NCBI RefSeq assembly: GCF_021390435.2
Contig: NZ_JAJVCN010000002.1
Span: forward strand, 2,604,001-2,668,000
Reading direction: 5' to 3'
DNA from: Kibdelosporangium philippinense
GTDB lineage: Bacteria; Actinomycetota; Actinomycetes; Mycobacteriales; Pseudonocardiaceae
Length of the DNA: 64,000 nt
Position 1 is the stretch's first letter; each line of letters begins with the position of its first letter. The notes below the pieces were generated by a model that worked only from the letters and a program-made list of their open reading frames with translations, searched no databases and was not told where the DNA came from. Below, piece by piece: positions 62,373-64,000 of the stretch. A program made the translations under genes and the position numbers.

Positions 62373-63609
62373 TAACCGGCCCATCCCGGCGCCGGGACAC
62401 GGCGCCGTCGACTACGAGCAGCGCGTCGACTTCGACCGGTTGCGCGCGTATCGCGTCGAAAGGGCCAAGGCGGCGCTCGAATCCAGTGAGTGCGGTGCCT
62501 TCCTGCTGTTCGACTTCTACAACATCCGCTACACCACGCAAACGTGGATCGGCGGCGCGCTCGGCGACAAGATGACCCGCTACGCGCTGCTGACCCGAGG
62601 CGGCGAGCCGATCCTGTGGGACTTCGGCTCGGCCGCGCGGCACCACAAGCTGTATTCGCCGTGGCTGGAGCAGGACAACTGCCGGGCCGGGATGCTCGGC
62701 CTGCGTGGCGCGATCGCCCCGAGCGCCGGGCTGATGGAATCGGCCATCGCCGAGATCAAGGACATCCTCACGCAGGCAGGCGTCGCGGACGCGCCGGTTG
62801 GCGTGGACATCGTCGAGCCGCCGTTCCTGTTCGAGATGCAGCGCCAAGGCCTGAAAGTGGTCGACGCGCAGCAGTTGATGCTGGACGCGCGGCAGATCAA
62901 GTCGGTGGACGAGATCACCCTGCTCTCGCAGGCCGCTGCCATGGTCGACGGCGTGTACCAGGACATCGTCGAGGCGCTGAAGCCCGGCGTGCGGGAGAAC
63001 GAGATCGTCGCGCTGGCCAACAAGCGGCTCTACGAGATGGGCTCCGACCAGGTCGAGGCGATCAACGCGGTGTCGGGGGAGCGGTGCAACCCGCACCCGC
63101 ACAACTTCTCCGACCGGCTGATCCGGCCAGGTGACCAGGCTTTCTTCGACATCATCCAGTCCTACAACGGCTACCGGACCTGCTACTACCGGACCTTCAG
63201 CGTCGGCAGCGCGACCGATTCGCAGCGCGACGCGTACCGCAGGGCCCGCGAGTGGATGGACGTGGCCATCCAGCTGGTCAAACCCGGTGTCGGGACGGAC
63301 GAGATCGCGTTGTCGTGGCCTGCCGCGACCGACTTCGGGTTCGCCGACGAGATGGCCGCGTTCGGCCTGCAGTTCGGTCACGGCCTCGGGCTGGGCCTGC
63401 ACGAACGGCCGATCATCTCCCGGCTCAACAGTCTGGACAATCCCGTCGAGATCCAGGCGGGCATGGTGTTCGCGCTGGAGACGTACTGCCCCGCGTCCGA
63501 CGGGTTCTCCGCCGCCCGGATCGAGGAAGAGGTCGTGGTGACCGACCGCGGCGCCGAGGTGCTGACGAAGTTCCCGGCACAGGACCTGTTCATCGCCAAC
63601 CCGTACTAA
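62365..63609 (+). CDS. M24 (pita-bread fold) hydrolase, Xaa-Pro peptidase-like, one metal Asp replaced
   Basis: 414 residues: creatinase N-domain (about 20-185) and a pita-bread C-domain. Metal ligands by alignment: D262 (FFDIIQSYNGYRTC), then 11 residues later C273 instead of the second Asp; H339 (FGHGLGLGLHERP); E372 (FALETY); E387 (RIEEEV). The Cys replacement suggests altered or absent dinuclear metal, as in creatinase or ectoine hydrolase. It sits between dehydrogenase genes, so hydrolysis of a small amide or lyase-type chemistry in catabolism is more likely than peptidase activity. Confidence 0.87.
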   Translation: MADNRPIPAPGHGAVDYEQRVDFDRLRAYRVERAKAALESSECGAFLLFDFYNIRYTTQTWIGGALGDKMTRYALLTRGGEPILWDFGSAARHHKLYSPWLEQDNCRAGMLGLRGAIAPSAGLMESAIAEIKDILTQAGVADAPVGVDIVEPPFLFEMQRQGLKVVDAQQLMLDARQIKSVDEITLLSQAAAMVDGVYQDIVEALKPGVRENEIVALANKRLYEMGSDQVEAINAVSGERCNPHPHNFSDRLIRPGDQAFFDIIQSYNGYRTCYYRTFSVGSATDSQRDAYRRAREWMDVAIQLVKPGVGTDEIALSWPAATDFGFADEMAAFGLQFGHGLGLGLHERPIISRLNSLDNPVEIQAGMVFALETYCPASDGFSAARIEEEVVVTDRGAEVLTKFPAQDLFIANPY

Positions 63610-63623
63610 CGAAGGCTGTTCGC

Positions 63624-64000
63624 ATGAAGACCGAGTTGTTCATCGGCGGGAAGTGGCTGCCCGCCTCGGATGGCGCGCGGATCCCGGTGCTCGACCCGGC
63701 GACCGGCGACGAGATCGCGGCCGTGGCCAGCGCAACCGTGCAGGACGGGCTGGCCGCGGTCGACGCGGCCGCTGCCGCGTTGCCTTCATGGGCCGCGACC
63801 GCGCCCCGTGAGCGCTCCGACCTGTTGATGACTGTGTTCAACCTGATGCAGGAACGTGCGGATTCCTTGGCACGCTTGATTGTCCTGGAGAACGGCAAAG
63901 CTTTGCCCGACGCGGTGGGCGAAGTGAAGTACGCGGCCGAGTTCTTCCGCTGGTACGCCGAGGAAGCCGTGCGGGTCGAAGGCACCGTGCAGACCGCGCC
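63624..64000 (+). CDS. Aldehyde dehydrogenase, succinate-semialdehyde dehydrogenase-like (partial)
   Basis: The gene starts at ATG 63624, 14 bp after the M24 stop, and runs off the window. The visible 125 residues (LFIGGKWLPASDGARIPVLDPATGDEIAAVASA, AAEFFRWYAEEAVRVEGTVQT) match the N-terminus of the NAD(P)-dependent succinate/glutarate-semialdehyde dehydrogenase group. The catalytic Cys and Glu lie outside. It presumably oxidises the aldehyde produced by the upstream enzymes. Confidence 0.9.
   Translation, partial: MKTELFIGGKWLPASDGARIPVLDPATGDEIAAVASATVQDGLAAVDAAAAALPSWAATAPRERSDLLMTVFNLMQERADSLARLIVLENGKALPDAVGEVKYAAEFFRWYAEEAVRVEGTVQTA

Overview
The window is high-GC DNA, densely packed with genes on both strands, with many GTG starts and frequent 1-4 bp start/stop overlaps. 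Gene content (ArfA/ArfC-like membrane pair, actinobacterial MenC, PaaX, MocR, DUF222-HNH, secreted PKD/CBM-bearing enzymes, abundant LacI/TetR regulation) points to a soil actinomycete. The Pseudonocardiaceae group (Amycolatopsis/Kibdelosporangium-like) is my best guess, but that is inference. No rRNA, tRNA, CRISPR array or replication origin is visible.

Layout. 1-7023: a tight operon of a benzoylformate-decarboxylase-like ThDP enzyme, a SnoaL-like protein, a DJ-1/PfpI protein, an AGE-family epimerase, GlgX and a STAS anti-anti-sigma protein. 7513-8706: a transposase-derived gene that seems to have lost a catalytic Asp. 8822-9786: ArfA/ArfC-like pair. 9767-14789: an enolase-superfamily enzyme and a LacI repressor diverge from a NitT/TauT-type ABC transporter, with three GAAAGCGCTTTC-type operators between them. 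14837-20128: a secreted sugar-oxidation operon (beta-helix-like protein, ThuA plus sugar-dehydrogenase fusion, Tat-exported TIM-barrel protein). 20198-28782: housekeeping and mixed genes (glutathione peroxidase, menC, a TVP38/PRTase pair, patatin, Gfo/Idh/MocA, MFS exporter with a fused winged helix) and a decayed toxin-antitoxin pair. 28887-32012: secreted GH92 mannosidase with its own LacI-type operator. 32576-37291: an aryl-CoA catabolic cluster (acyl-CoA dehydrogenase, fused aryl-CoA hydroxylase/OYE protein, SDR, RidA).

37248-39981: a cytoplasmic subtilase, sigma factor, small protein and CHAT locus in which a deletion has fused the small gene to the tail of the CHAT gene. 40053-45994: PaaX, an unknown protein, a PucR-type regulator, an IorAB-like molybdenum hydroxylase and a truncated winged-helix gene. 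46092-52388: SGNH hydrolase/TetR with a palindromic operator, SDR plus alpha/beta hydrolase divergent from a MocR regulator, DUF222-HNH and DUF4865. 52454-57286: a carbohydrate-envelope region in which a secreted alginate-lyase-like gene is interrupted at codon 8 by an intact IS5-type element (removing it and one TAA restores the gene), next to a DasR-like site, an integral membrane glycosyltransferase and a frameshifted polysaccharide deacetylase. 57283-64000: DUF2237, an FAD monooxygenase divergent from a GntR-TetR hybrid regulator, MarR, an orphan binding-protein-like protein, and a catabolic operon (beta-hydroxyacid dehydrogenase, M24 hydrolase lacking one metal-ligand Asp, aldehyde dehydrogenase).

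Three families of intergenic repeats are visible: a 42-nt palindrome (2 copies), a TGCCGTGAAGGT/ACCTTCACGGCA palindrome (2 copies plus a degenerate one) and a 22-bp-period tandem repeat (two clusters, opposite orientation). The best candidates for undescribed biology are the six-gene carbohydrate/partner-switch operon, the subtilase-sigma-CHAT locus, and the repeat families.
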